Part shown: in pieces, positions 17,064 through 25,290 of the stretch
How positions within the stretch are numbered: position 1 is the first letter of the stretch
Layout: every line of letters starts with the position of its first letter
NCBI GenBank assembly: GCA_902798755.1
Contig: CADBYC010000012.1
Coordinates: forward strand, 54,705-118,704
Reading direction: 5' to 3'
DNA length: 64,000 nucleotides
Source: an uncultured Ruminococcus sp.
GTDB lineage: Bacteria; Bacillota; Clostridia; Oscillospirales; Acutalibacteraceae
Translations under genes and position numbers: made by a program
The notes under the pieces: generated by a model
Seen by the model: only the letters and a program-made list of their open reading frames with translations
Databases searched by the model: none
What the model was told of the DNA's origin: nothing

Positions 17064-17770
17064 GTTTCATTACCTTCCCTTTCTTTTTTAGCATTGCGTT
17101 CTCTCTCAGCCTGACTGAGCCTGAGATAGCGCGGCATCAGCGCCGCGGGGGTGACGCTCTCTCCCCTGTTGTATTTTTCAAGAGCCGCCATCGCGACGGA
17201 GGAAGCTCTCTGATACCTGAGCTGCGGCGCGGCGAGACGTACAGAAGCGTTATCTGTACTGCCGAAAACCAATTCAGCGCCGTCGCCTACCAAAATGATC
17301 TCATCATTCAAAGCCTGTAATTCAGGTAGTAAATCCTCAATAGCGATCGCTCTGTCATCACATAAACGCTCGATCTCATCGCCGTTCACGCGAAACAGGG
17401 CGTTATATACCTGACTGCGTCTTGCGTCCATACAGGCGCAGATCACAGCGTGAGAACCGAGAAAATTGTACGCCATACTCTGAAGCGTAGAAACCTCGAT
17501 ACACGGCTTGTCCGACGCGTACGCCATGCCTTTGACGGCGCTGACGCCGATACGAACGCCTGTGAATGACCCGGGACCGTTGTTGACGGCATAAACGTCG
17601 ATCATATCAGCCGACTTACCCGAAATCTTCAAGACGGATTCGGTCATCGCCATCAAGGTCTGACTGTGTGTAAAGCCGGTGTTGAGGTAATAATCGGCGA
17701 TCACCTTGCCGTCCTCAAACAGACATACCGAAGCGGGAGCGGCGGAAGAATCAACAGATAACATCAGCAT
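17060..17770 (-). CDS. tsaB: tRNA t6A biosynthesis protein TsaB
   Basis: 236-aa ASKHA-fold protein, partner of TsaD and TsaE in forming the threonylcarbamoyl-adenosine at position 37 of ANN-reading tRNAs. The diagnostic NNGPGSFTGVRIGV is present, with LSVDSSAAPASV at the N-terminus. TsaB is catalytically inactive itself and stabilises TsaD. The start overlaps the tsaE gene by 20 bp. The usual third neighbour rimI/tsaD is replaced here by rpiB. Confidence 0.94.
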   Translation of the reverse strand: MLMLSVDSSAAPASVCLFEDGKVIADYYLNTGFTHSQTLMAMTESVLKISGKSADMIDVYAVNNGPGSFTGVRIGVSAVKGMAYASDKPCIEVSTLQSMAYNFLGSHAVICACMDARRSQVYNALFRVNGDEIERLCDDRAIAIEDLLPELQALNDEIILVGDGAELVFGSTDNASVRLAAPQLRYQRASSVAMAALEKYNRGESVTPAALMPRYLRLSQAERERNAKKEREGNET

Positions 17771-18191
17771 AATCGTCCAACCCCTCTATCTCAAATATTC
17801 TCTCGTTCTCCGATTCCGTTTTCGAAATGCGGATACGGATACAATCGGGCTCGAGCTCCGATTCGATATTCTCGCTCCACTCGATGATGATAACGCCGTT
17901 GCCGATATAATCATAGTAGCCGGTCGCGAACAGATCGTCGGCGTCCGTGATACGGTACATATCAAAATGATACACGGGATATTTGCCGCTGTAGGCGTTG
18001 ACGATGGCGAAGGTCGGACTGCACACGCCGTCCGAAATGCCCAGCCCCGCGCACAGTCCGCGGGTAAAGGCGGTCTTTCCCGCGCCTAAGTCGCCGAACA
18101 TCGCTATCATCTCGCGCCCTTTCAACACAGAGGCGAGCTTTGCTCCCAACTCTTCCGTCTGTTGCGGCGAGCGGGTTACTTTTCTTATCAT
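17751..18191 (-). CDS. tsaE: tRNA t6A biosynthesis ATPase TsaE
   Basis: 146-aa P-loop ATPase of the t6A complex. Walker A GDLGAGKTAF, FAIVNAYSGKYPVYHFD and a Walker-B-like IIEWSENI are visible, as in B. subtilis YdiB. The start at 18191 (MIRKV) is chosen since GGAG lies 6 nt before this ATG; the in-frame ATG four codons upstream would contain that RBS. First gene of the tsaE-tsaB-rpiB-upp-lipoprotein operon. Confidence 0.93.
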   Translation of the reverse strand: MIRKVTRSPQQTEELGAKLASVLKGREMIAMFGDLGAGKTAFTRGLCAGLGISDGVCSPTFAIVNAYSGKYPVYHFDMYRITDADDLFATGYYDYIGNGVIIIEWSENIESELEPDCIRIRISKTESENERIFEIEGLDDYADVIC

Positions 18192-18295
18192 AGTATTCTC
18201 CATGGATTCGCATTATCAATTCAATATTTTAACATATATAGCACATGGAATAATGCTAAAAGGACAAAATTCAAAAATTATTACAAATATTTATC

Positions 18296-18324
18296 TTGAA
18301 TTCACCCCCTGCTTTCACTATAAT
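18296..18324 (+). promoter_or_regulatory. rodA promoter
   Basis: -35 TTGAAT (18296-18301), 17-bp spacer, -10 TATAAT (18319-18324); AAAGG precedes the rodA ATG at 18367. Confidence 0.8.
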
Positions 18325-18366
18325 GGGAGTTGAAAAACAGAAACCTTAGAATCAGAAAGGTACGAT

Positions 18367-19548
18367 ATGCAAAAAATCATCAAAGGATTAACGAAATTCT
18401 TCACGAAGTCCGACGTTATCCTGTGGCTGCTGACCATAGCGGCGAGCGTATACAGTCTTTTGCTGATCAACTCCATGCAGAGATCCTCTGATTACAGCTA
18501 TATCACGCCCCAGCTTCTGGCGCTCTTGGTCGGCTATATCGCGGCGATCGTGATCACGCTGATCGACTATGAGCGGATCGCGCGGTTCTGGCCGCTGCTC
18601 GCGGCGGTATCGCTGGGTCTGCTGGTGCTGGTGTTCCTCATCGGCAGGAACGTCACCGGTACGGACGACACGGCGTGGATCACTCTCCCGGGCGGCGTGT
18701 CCTTCCAGCCCTCAGAGCTTGTCAAGATCTTCTTCATCATCACCTTCTCAAAGCATATGCAGCTGCTAAAGGACAATGATATGCTCCACAGCTTGGTCGG
18801 CGTGATCTCACTTTTGATCCACATGGGCATCCCTGTTGTGCTGATCCACATGCAGGGCGACGACGGCACGGTGCTGATCTTCCTGTTCATGTTCCTGATC
18901 ATGGCGTTCATCGGCGGCGTACAGCTCAGATACTTCCTGATCATGATCCTGCTCTTGGCGGCGGGTATCCCGATCTTCTGGACGTATTTCTTCAATGAAG
19001 AGCAAAAGAGCCGCTTCACCGCCATCTTTGACATCGACGGAAACGCGCTCAAGACCTATGGCTGGCAGCAGTATCAGGGCAAGGTGAGCGTCGCGTCGGG
19101 AGGACTCAGCGGCACGGGATTGGGAAGCGGACCGAGAGTCGCTTCGGGCATCGTCCCCGAACAGGAGAACGACTTCATCTATACCGTCGCGGGCGAAGAA
19201 CTCGGCTTCATCGGCTGTGTGCTGTTATTGTTCATCTTACTGCTGATCTGCGTCAAGATCATGATGGACGCTATGTCTGCAAGAGATTACTTAGGCAAAA
19301 TGATCTGCGTCGGCGTATTCGCTGTGATCGGCGTGCAGACGGTCATCAATATCGGTATGGTGCTCGGGCTGCTGCCTGTTATCGGTATCACGCTGCCGTT
19401 CTTCTCCTCGGGCGGCTCGTCGCTGATGTCCGTACTGATCGGTATAGGACTTGTGCAGAGCGTTCACTTCCATAAAGACGTGATAGAATCGCCCCACGGA
19501 AAATTAAGCAACAACCGCTATAAATATCTGAACTCACCGCAATATTGA
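18367..19548 (+). CDS. rodA: RodA/FtsW family peptidoglycan polymerase (SEDS)
   Basis: 393-aa SEDS protein with about ten membrane segments, polymerising lipid II in cell elongation (RodA) or division (FtsW). Signature regions: QPSELVKIFFI, HMQGDDGTVLIFLFMF, SGGLSGTGLGSG followed by PEQENDFIYTVAGEELG (the loop carrying the catalytic Asp region), and FFSSGGSS near the C-terminus. The early part and lack of a class B PBP neighbour do not separate RodA from FtsW firmly; overall length and ending favour RodA. Single gene with its own promoter and terminator, divergent from tsaE. Confidence 0.9.
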   Translation: MQKIIKGLTKFFTKSDVILWLLTIAASVYSLLLINSMQRSSDYSYITPQLLALLVGYIAAIVITLIDYERIARFWPLLAAVSLGLLVLVFLIGRNVTGTDDTAWITLPGGVSFQPSELVKIFFIITFSKHMQLLKDNDMLHSLVGVISLLIHMGIPVVLIHMQGDDGTVLIFLFMFLIMAFIGGVQLRYFLIMILLLAAGIPIFWTYFFNEEQKSRFTAIFDIDGNALKTYGWQQYQGKVSVASGGLSGTGLGSGPRVASGIVPEQENDFIYTVAGEELGFIGCVLLLFILLLICVKIMMDAMSARDYLGKMICVGVFAVIGVQTVINIGMVLGLLPVIGITLPFFSSGGSSLMSVLIGIGLVQSVHFHKDVIESPHGKLSNNRYKYLNSPQY

Positions 19549-19587
19549 TGAATATAGCGCAATAAATTGAATATTTGCACAAAAGGC

Positions 19588-19613
19588 AACGCACCGCGAA
19601 AAACGGTGCGTTT
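19588..19613. terminator. bidirectional terminator rodA / ybbR
   Basis: 9-bp stem AACGCACCG / CGGTGCGTT, followed by TCTTT on the plus strand and by TGCCTTTTG on the minus strand; the two genes converge here. Confidence 0.82.
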
Positions 19614-19622
19614 CTTTATACT

Positions 19623-20891
19623 TTATTTCTTTGTGACGTTCACGTTGACGGTATACGAGCCGTAGACCCAGCATTGCGCGTAATCGCTCGACAGAGAGAT
19701 TTTCAGAGGAACACTGAGCGACACGGCGCTGCCTGTCGTCACATCATCCAGCAAACCGGTAAAATCTGCGATCGCGGTGATATCGGAAGCGGAGATACTG
19801 TCGATCAGATCCTGCGGACCGTTGACCGTGATCTCAACATTATTGGACGGGAATTCAACGGTATATTTTGATGAATCGAGCTTGCTCGATACCTTCGCGT
19901 TCACTGTCGTCGAATAGAACTCATTGAGATCGATCGAAGCGGTCGCGGTGGTCTCGCCCGAAATGACCTTACAGCCCTTGGGCAACGAAATATCGAATTT
20001 CTCTTTATTGCCCTCGTTCTTGAGTTTGGTGAAGTCGAGCGTACCGATCGTGACCGTGTTATCCTCGAGGGAATCAAGCACATCCTGGGGACCCGCGATC
20101 TTGACCCTTGCGGGCGACATCGTGATGTTTGGATACTCGGACGGCGCGTTCGCCGTGTCGACCTTCAAGGATACCTCTGTGATGGGCAGTACCGATATCG
20201 TCGCTTCAACCGTGCCGATATCCGTCGTGACATACGGCAGATAAAGCTTTTCACCGTTTTCATCAAAGAAAACAAGATCCTCGTTGACGGTGGTCTGCGT
20301 ATCGGTGGAGATGTTGTCGACGACCGCGACAGAGGCGATCTGGTTGACATGGGTCTCGGGACCCGATACCGTGACCTTGCTCTTAGACAGCGCGACGCTC
20401 GCGTAATGGTTAGAGTCGTCGAGCTTGACGGTGATCTGATTGTCAATATTGAATTCCTGCTCTTTGTTTTTATCTACATAAACCGTTACGGTGGACGGTG
20501 AGAGCTTCTCTTTGACGATAGTGTAATTGGTTTTCAGCCCTGCTTGCTTGGCGGTCAGCGACAAGGTATAAGAGCCGACAGAGATCATGGAGCTCGACTG
20601 ATTCGCCGTGACCTGGATATCGGAAGCGGTCAGCGTACCGAGCATCGCGCGGTTGCCTTTTACTTCAACGGAAGCCTTGAGGTCATCTGTGCCGTACAGG
20701 ATAAGCCCGTCGTCCATCGCGGTATCGGGCAATTCTATCGTAACAGGGATATCGGTGATGGTCTTGGTTTCTACGCTCTCTTCGCTCAGGCTGATGATGA
20801 ACCATGCGGCGAACGCGAGGACAAACGCCAGAACCAGAAGCGTGATATTATGAGAGAAGAATCTCGAAAGCAGGGATTGATTATTCTTTTT
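19623..20891 (-). CDS. ybbR: YbbR-domain protein, regulator of CdaA
   Basis: 422-aa membrane-anchored extracytoplasmic protein. One N-terminal membrane helix (ITLLVLAFVLAFAAWFII) is followed by about four YbbR repeats of ~80 residues (each with DIPV..., VSGPE, VAGPQ or VNGPQDL turns). In B. subtilis and Listeria YbbR (CdaR) binds and tunes the diadenylate cyclase CdaA. The gene directly follows cdaA with an 11-bp overlap. GGAG is 7 nt before the chosen ATG (20891); an adjacent ATG at 20894 is an alternative. The usual third gene glmM is not here. Confidence 0.9.
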   Translation of the reverse strand, partial: KKNNQSLLSRFFSHNITLLVLAFVLAFAAWFIISLSEESVETKTITDIPVTIELPDTAMDDGLILYGTDDLKASVEVKGNRAMLGTLTASDIQVTANQSSSMISVGSYTLSLTAKQAGLKTNYTIVKEKLSPSTVTVYVDKNKEQEFNIDNQITVKLDDSNHYASVALSKSKVTVSGPETHVNQIASVAVVDNISTDTQTTVNEDLVFFDENGEKLYLPYVTTDIGTVEATISVLPITEVSLKVDTANAPSEYPNITMSPARVKIAGPQDVLDSLEDNTVTIGTLDFTKLKNEGNKEKFDISLPKGCKVISGETTATASIDLNEFYSTTVNAKVSSKLDSSKYTVEFPSNNVEITVNGPQDLIDSISASDITAIADFTGLLDDVTTGSAVSLSVPLKISLSSDYAQCWVYGSYTVNVNVTKK

Positions 20892-21762
20892 CATCATTCT
20901 TCTCCTTTCTGCTTCTGAAAATCGAAGAAAACAGATTGGAACGCTCGTTCTCACCTGGAATGATCAGCTCGACCAGCCTATCATACAGCGTGTTACGGTT
21001 GTAGTCGCGCGTCAGACGTCCGCCCAGAGCGATGGAGATATTGCCCGTCTCCTCGGACACGACGACAACTACCGCGTCACATTCCTCGCTCAGTCCGATC
21101 GCAGCGCGGTGTCTTGTACCGAGATCGGGACTGACGTCAAGGCTCTTGGTCAGCGGCAGGATACAGCCCGCCGAGAGGATCTTGCCGTCACGAATGATCA
21201 TAGCACCGTCATGCAGCGGAGCTTTGTTGTAGAAGATGTTGCCGAGCAGCGCGGGAGAGGTCTCACTGTTGAGGGTCGTGCCCGTGCCCGCGATCTCATT
21301 GAGCAGGCTGTTTCTTTCAAAGACGATCAGCGCGCCTGTGCGGGATTTCGAGAAGATCGCGCAGCTGTCGGCTACGTCGGAGATCGCTTTCATCACAAAG
21401 GTCTCGGGGCTTTGACTATTGCTGTTCATAAAGTTTCTCAGCGTCATGTTGCTTCTGCCGAGGCGTTCGAGTCCCTGCCGTAATTCAGGCTGAAAGACGA
21501 CGACCAGTATGATGACGAAGAATTCGAACACGGATTTCAGAATGAATCTGACCATCGTCAGGTTGGCGATCGCGGAGATCGCGAACATGATCAGCAAAAT
21601 GACAACGCCCTTGACAAGCTGACCCGAACGGCTTTGACGGAACAGCCTGAAAAGGTAATATAAAAGCAGGGCGACAATCAGGATATCGACCGCGTCTTTG
21701 AATTCAAAGGTTTTGAGCGTTGACCATACGGTATTCAACGCTTCTCGGAAAACTTCACCCAT
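20881..21762 (-). CDS. cdaA: diadenylate cyclase CdaA (c-di-AMP synthase)
   Basis: 293-aa enzyme that joins two ATP to c-di-AMP, controlling potassium and osmolyte balance and cell wall homeostasis. Three membrane helices lie in residues ~25-95, followed by the DAC domain with both catalytic motifs: DGAMIIRDGKI (DGA) and GTRHRAAIGLSEE (RHR). The start at 21762 (MGEVF) is supported by AGGGAAG upstream; an earlier in-frame start at 21828 would add a non-conserved 22-residue piece. Co-transcribed with ybbR. Confidence 0.94.
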   Translation of the reverse strand: MGEVFREALNTVWSTLKTFEFKDAVDILIVALLLYYLFRLFRQSRSGQLVKGVVILLIMFAISAIANLTMVRFILKSVFEFFVIILVVVFQPELRQGLERLGRSNMTLRNFMNSNSQSPETFVMKAISDVADSCAIFSKSRTGALIVFERNSLLNEIAGTGTTLNSETSPALLGNIFYNKAPLHDGAMIIRDGKILSAGCILPLTKSLDVSPDLGTRHRAAIGLSEECDAVVVVVSEETGNISIALGGRLTRDYNRNTLYDRLVELIIPGENERSNLFSSIFRSRKEKNDEKE

Positions 21763-21870
21763 AAAAAACTTCCCTCTTGGGGCGGAAAATCCTCCCCTAT
21801 CTATCTTTAACGATCCTCTAAGATCCATACAAAATTATTCTAACACACTGAAAACTTGATTGCAACCGCT

Positions 21871-23013
21871 TTACCTGAATTTTCTCAAAGAATTGAGCAG
21901 GATCCTGATATCCGTTTGATTCGTGAACACCGACGGCGATATCCTCACCGTACCCGTTTCGACGGTGTCCATCATACGGTGCGCGAGCGGCGCGCAGTGC
22001 AGACCGCCCCTGACGGCGATATCATACTGTTCGGAGAGATACTTGACGACCGTTTCGCTGTCCGTATCGTCTACGGTAAAGGACAATACGGGCGTGTGAT
22101 AGAATGACGCGGTATCCTCATGATACTGCCTGATATGACTAAAAGAGCGAAGCTCCTCGGACAAGTGCTGTATCAAACGGCTTTCTTTCTCAAATATCTT
22201 GTCGATACCCTTTTGCTTGACAAAGGAAATACCCGCCTGCAAGCCGATGATCCCCGCGATGTTCATCGTACCCGCCTCGAGCTTATCGGGATAGAAGGAC
22301 GGCATCAACAGCTCATCGGACACGCTGCCCGTACCGCCCTCGATCAGAGAATCCACGTCATTATCATTGCCGATGAGCAGGAGTCCTATTCCCATCGGAC
22401 CGTAAAGATACTTATGACCCGCGCAGCAGACGAAATCATAGCCGTCGTTCTGCGTATCGATCGGCAGGATACCCGCGCTCTGAGCCGCGTCAAGGCAGAA
22501 CAGCAAGCCGTTCGCGTGAGCGAGGGCACATAACCGCTCGACAGGCAGGCGATAACCGAACACGTTTGAAGCATGCGTACAGACGATCATTTTGGTACGG
22601 GCGTTGATCAGTTGACGGAAATTGTCGACCGTCCGATCGGGGTCTGTTATTTCCACCTGAGCGATACTGTAGGTGATGAGCCCTTTCTCCTGCAATCGGT
22701 GCACGGGACGCGAGACGGCGTTATGCTCCAATGACGAGATGATCACGTGGTCGCCCTTTTTCAACACGCCTTTGATGACCGTATTGAGCGCCTGAGTACA
22801 GCTCGGGGTGAAGATGACGGATTCCACCGACGGCACGTTGAAAAAATCGCGCACAGTCTCGCGCGTTTCGTATACCTTTTGGGAAGTACTCAGCGACCGC
22901 CGATAGCCCCCGCGACCGGGATTAAAGCCATAGGTCTGTGCCGCGTTCTGCACGGCGCGTATCACCGAGGGCGGCTTTGGATAGGTAGTGGCGGAGTTAT
23001 CGAGATAGATCAT
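21871..23013 (-). CDS. cysteine desulfurase family protein (class V aminotransferase, EF2568-like)
   Basis: 380-aa PLP enzyme. The pyridoxal-binding lysine is in AGHKYLYGPMG, the substrate-binding His in SSLEHNAVSRP, and the catalytic Cys in RGGLHCAPLAH. The N-terminus IYLDNSATTYPKPPSV is typical. The combination with a downstream-overlapping DUF3343 partner and the HCAPLAHRMM loop fit the family named after Enterococcus EF2568, seen with selenium-dependent molybdenum hydroxylase genes in some species, rather than IscS or SufS, whose partners are missing here. It releases sulfur (possibly selenium) from cysteine; the acceptor is unknown, and DUF3343 is a candidate. Confidence 0.88.
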   Translation of the reverse strand: MIYLDNSATTYPKPPSVIRAVQNAAQTYGFNPGRGGYRRSLSTSQKVYETRETVRDFFNVPSVESVIFTPSCTQALNTVIKGVLKKGDHVIISSLEHNAVSRPVHRLQEKGLITYSIAQVEITDPDRTVDNFRQLINARTKMIVCTHASNVFGYRLPVERLCALAHANGLLFCLDAAQSAGILPIDTQNDGYDFVCCAGHKYLYGPMGIGLLLIGNDNDVDSLIEGGTGSVSDELLMPSFYPDKLEAGTMNIAGIIGLQAGISFVKQKGIDKIFEKESRLIQHLSEELRSFSHIRQYHEDTASFYHTPVLSFTVDDTDSETVVKYLSEQYDIAVRGGLHCAPLAHRMMDTVETGTVRISPSVFTNQTDIRILLNSLRKFR

Positions 23014-23237
23014 AGCTCCTCCCGCTCAGCCCTGCCGAGCACGCGTATCCCCTTTTTGCGGAGCAGTTCTTCCGCTTCGTCCGGCTTTGACGGAACAAAC
23101 AGGCAGTAACCGCAGGACTTGACGCCTGTATTCTTCGGCGTGCGCTGGATATAGGAACGGATCTTATATTGGTCAAGAATACCCTTTGCCTTCATCGCGT
23201 AGGTGACGGAAGGCACGAGTATCAGTTCTTTATTCAT
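23010..23237 (-). CDS. DUF3343 protein
   Basis: 75-aa protein of the DUF3343 family. Family features are the N-terminal hydrophobic strand with TYAMKAKGIL and the SCGYCLFV segment with two cysteines (CGYC), which may carry sulfur or bind metal. Its stop overlaps the start of the cysteine desulfurase (ATGA), a conserved pairing that suggests a persulfide or selenide acceptor role; this is inference. The ATG follows immediately after a long hairpin with a T-run, whose 3' arm contains the only ribosome binding site. Confidence 0.85.
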   Translation of the reverse strand: MNKELILVPSVTYAMKAKGILDQYKIRSYIQRTPKNTGVKSCGYCLFVPSKPDEAEELLRKKGIRVLGRAEREEL

Positions 23238-23242
23238 AGAAA

Positions 23243-23288
23243 AACACCTCTGTTCCCTATCAGTTTATGACAGGAAAACAAAGGTGTT
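23243..23288 (-). promoter_or_regulatory. terminator-like hairpin overlapping the DUF3343 ribosome binding site
   Basis: On the minus strand a 12-bp arm (AACACCTTTGTT / AACAGAGGTGTT, one mismatch) continues into an inner 7-bp stem (CCTGTCA / TGATAGG), then runs into TTTTT and the ATG after two more bases. The Shine-Dalgarno AGAGGTG lies inside the 3' arm. The structure could act as attenuator, terminator or RBS-hiding element. Confidence 0.75.
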
Positions 23289-23545
23289 ATCACTAATTGA
23301 ATTATCAACAATTTCGTAAAGCCGTCAGGCGCAAATGAAATCGACCTCGGCTTTGCCGCATCCGAAGGATGATGAAATCAATCTATACTATACTATACTA
23401 AACTAACCTATACTTACCTAACCTCGGTTGCCAAATGGTTGCCATTTGGTTGCCAAATACCCTATGAAATTCTATCCTTATCTAACCTTACCTAACCTAT
23501 CCTAACCTGAGTATACAATCTGTATCCAAACTGTATACAGGGCAT
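23289..23545. repeat. structured and periodic repeat region between dapB and DUF3343
   Basis: No gene seen. From 23383 to 23422 there are eight 5-bp units of the form CTAxx (CTATA, CTAAC and variants). At 23426-23458 GGTTGCC recurs three times at 11-bp intervals. At 23473-23508 TATCCT/TAACCT recurs four times at 10-bp intervals. At 23511-23538 GTATAC, GTATCC, GTATAC recur at 11-bp intervals. Between 23310 and 23375 three small hairpins (GCC/GGC, CGGC/GCCG, CATCC/GGATG) are stacked in front of the large hairpin. Confidence 0.8.
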
Positions 23546-24298
23546 TTATGCGTTCTTCAAAACGTCAGTCATATCATACAGACCCGCGGGCTTGTCCTTC
23601 ATAAAGACGGCGGCGTTGACCGCTCCCGCGGCGAATACGCCCTTGCTCTGCGCCTGGTGCTTCAGGGATACGACCTCGTCGTGACCCGCGAAGATGACCT
23701 CGTGCTCACCGACAATGGTGCCGCCGCGAATGGAATGGATACCGATCTCGCTGTGCTCTCTTCTCTTGCGGTATGCGTGACGGTCATAGACGTACTGTGT
23801 GCCGCCAACCTCGTCATTGATCGCGTCGGCGATCATCAGCGCCGTACCTGAGGGAGCGTCTAATTTGAGATTGTGGTGCTTTTCGATGATCTCCACGTCA
23901 AAGCTGTTATATAAGACCTTCGCCGCCATTTTTGACAGAGCGATCAGCACATTGATGCCAAGCGACATATTGCCCGAGTAGAATACGGGGATCGTGCTCG
24001 AGGCGTCCTTGATCTTCTGTACCTGTGCTTCGGAGAAGCCTGTCGTACAGATGATGACGGGGATCTTCTTCTCAGCGGCAAAGCTGAGCATATCGTCGAG
24101 CACCAGCGGATTGGAGAAGTCGACGATCACGTCGGGCGTTTCCTGTACGTCGACAAAGCAGTTGTATACAGGATAGGTCTTGTCGCCCTCTGCGATATCG
24201 ACGCCGCAGGCGATCATAATATCCTCGCGCTCATTCACGCAAGCTTCTACAGCCTGTCCCATTTTGCCCAGACAGCCGTTTAACAGTATCTTAACCAT
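23546..24298 (-). CDS. dapB: 4-hydroxy-tetrahydrodipicolinate reductase
   Basis: 250-aa NAD(P)H-dependent enzyme of the diaminopimelate/lysine route. N-terminal Rossmann motif GCLGKMGQAV, and the substrate motif EKHHNLKLDAPSGTAL carries the catalytic His/Lys residues. The start at 24298 (MVKIL) is chosen because GGAGG lies 6 nt upstream; the open frame extends 30 codons further into the dapA end without conservation. Last gene of asd-dapA-dapB, supplying DAP for peptidoglycan and lysine. A patch of repeats follows. Confidence 0.95.
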   Translation of the reverse strand: MVKILLNGCLGKMGQAVEACVNEREDIMIACGVDIAEGDKTYPVYNCFVDVQETPDVIVDFSNPLVLDDMLSFAAEKKIPVIICTTGFSEAQVQKIKDASSTIPVFYSGNMSLGINVLIALSKMAAKVLYNSFDVEIIEKHHNLKLDAPSGTALMIADAINDEVGGTQYVYDRHAYRKRREHSEIGIHSIRGGTIVGEHEVIFAGHDEVVSLKHQAQSKGVFAAGAVNAAVFMKDKPAGLYDMTDVLKNA

Positions 24299-24348
24299 AT
24301 GAACCTCCTTATAAGGGAACAGGGCGATATGCTCGCCCTGTAGTGATA

Positions 24349-25248
24349 TTATGCGTATTTGCCGATCAGATTGTACTTTGCAAGGCAATCCTTGAGATCA
24401 TGATAGCCCGAATAGCTCATGGGTACGAGCGGGAGTCGGCATTCGCCCGCGTTGAAGCCGATCAGATTCATCGCCGTCTTGACGGGGATCGGGTTGACGT
24501 CGGAGAACATGATGTCCATCAGCTCAACATAGTGGAAATTGAGCTTAGCCGCTTCTACGAAGTTGTTGTTCAGGCACAGCTCGCAGATCTCGTGCATTTC
24601 CTTCGGACAGAAGTTGGAGAACACAGAGATTACGCCTAAAGCGCCTAAGGACATGAACGGAACGGTCTGGTCGTCGTTGCCCGAGTAAATATCAAGCTTA
24701 TCGCCGCACAGAGAGCGTGTCTGGGATACGCTGGAGATATCGCCGTTCGCTTCCTTAGTAGCGACGATGTTCTCATGCTTGCACAGCTCCGCGTAGGTCT
24801 TAGGCTTGATATTACAGCCCGTACGGGACGGTACGTTGTACAGAATCAGCGGCAGGTCGATGTTATCCGCGATGGTGGTAAAATGGCGGATCAGACCCGT
24901 CTGAGAAGTCTTATTGTAATAAGGGGTAACGGACAAGAGAGCGTCAGCGCCGCTTGCCTCAGCGGACTTGGAAAGCTCGATCGCGGTGCTGGTATCGTTG
25001 GAGCCTGTACCGGCGATAACGGGGATACGGCCGTTGATGCGCTCGCAGACAAAGGACAATACCTCGCAGTGCTCCTTGACGGTCAAGGTAGCCGCTTCAC
25101 CTGTCGTACCGCAGGCGATGATCGCGTCGGTGCCGTTCTCGACCTGAAATTCCAGCAGACGCGCCAGCTCCTCGTAGTTGACGGAACCGTCGCTGTGCAT
25201 GGGAGTGATCAGGGCAACGCCCGCGCCTGTAAAAATATGCTTACTCAT
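24349..25248 (-). CDS. dapA: 4-hydroxy-tetrahydrodipicolinate synthase
   Basis: 299-aa TIM-barrel lyase condensing pyruvate with aspartate semialdehyde. ALITPMHSDGSVNYEEL, GTTGEAATL, the YNVPSRTG strand (with the catalytic Tyr) and ATKEANGD with the Schiff-base Lys are all present. Length is typical. Start has AGGAGG upstream. It lies 42 bp after asd, whose product it uses, and before dapB. Confidence 0.96.
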   Translation of the reverse strand: MSKHIFTGAGVALITPMHSDGSVNYEELARLLEFQVENGTDAIIACGTTGEAATLTVKEHCEVLSFVCERINGRIPVIAGTGSNDTSTAIELSKSAEASGADALLSVTPYYNKTSQTGLIRHFTTIADNIDLPLILYNVPSRTGCNIKPKTYAELCKHENIVATKEANGDISSVSQTRSLCGDKLDIYSGNDDQTVPFMSLGALGVISVFSNFCPKEMHEICELCLNNNFVEAAKLNFHYVELMDIMFSDVNPIPVKTAMNLIGFNAGECRLPLVPMSYSGYHDLKDCLAKYNLIGKYA

Positions 25249-25290
25249 AAAGTAGCCTCCTGTATAGGAAAATGGTAGTGAACTGAAAGA

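Noticed and set aside
23383-23543. Periodic repeats as a CRISPR array
   Set aside because: Units are 5-11 bp with no spacers of 25-40 bp and there are no cas genes.
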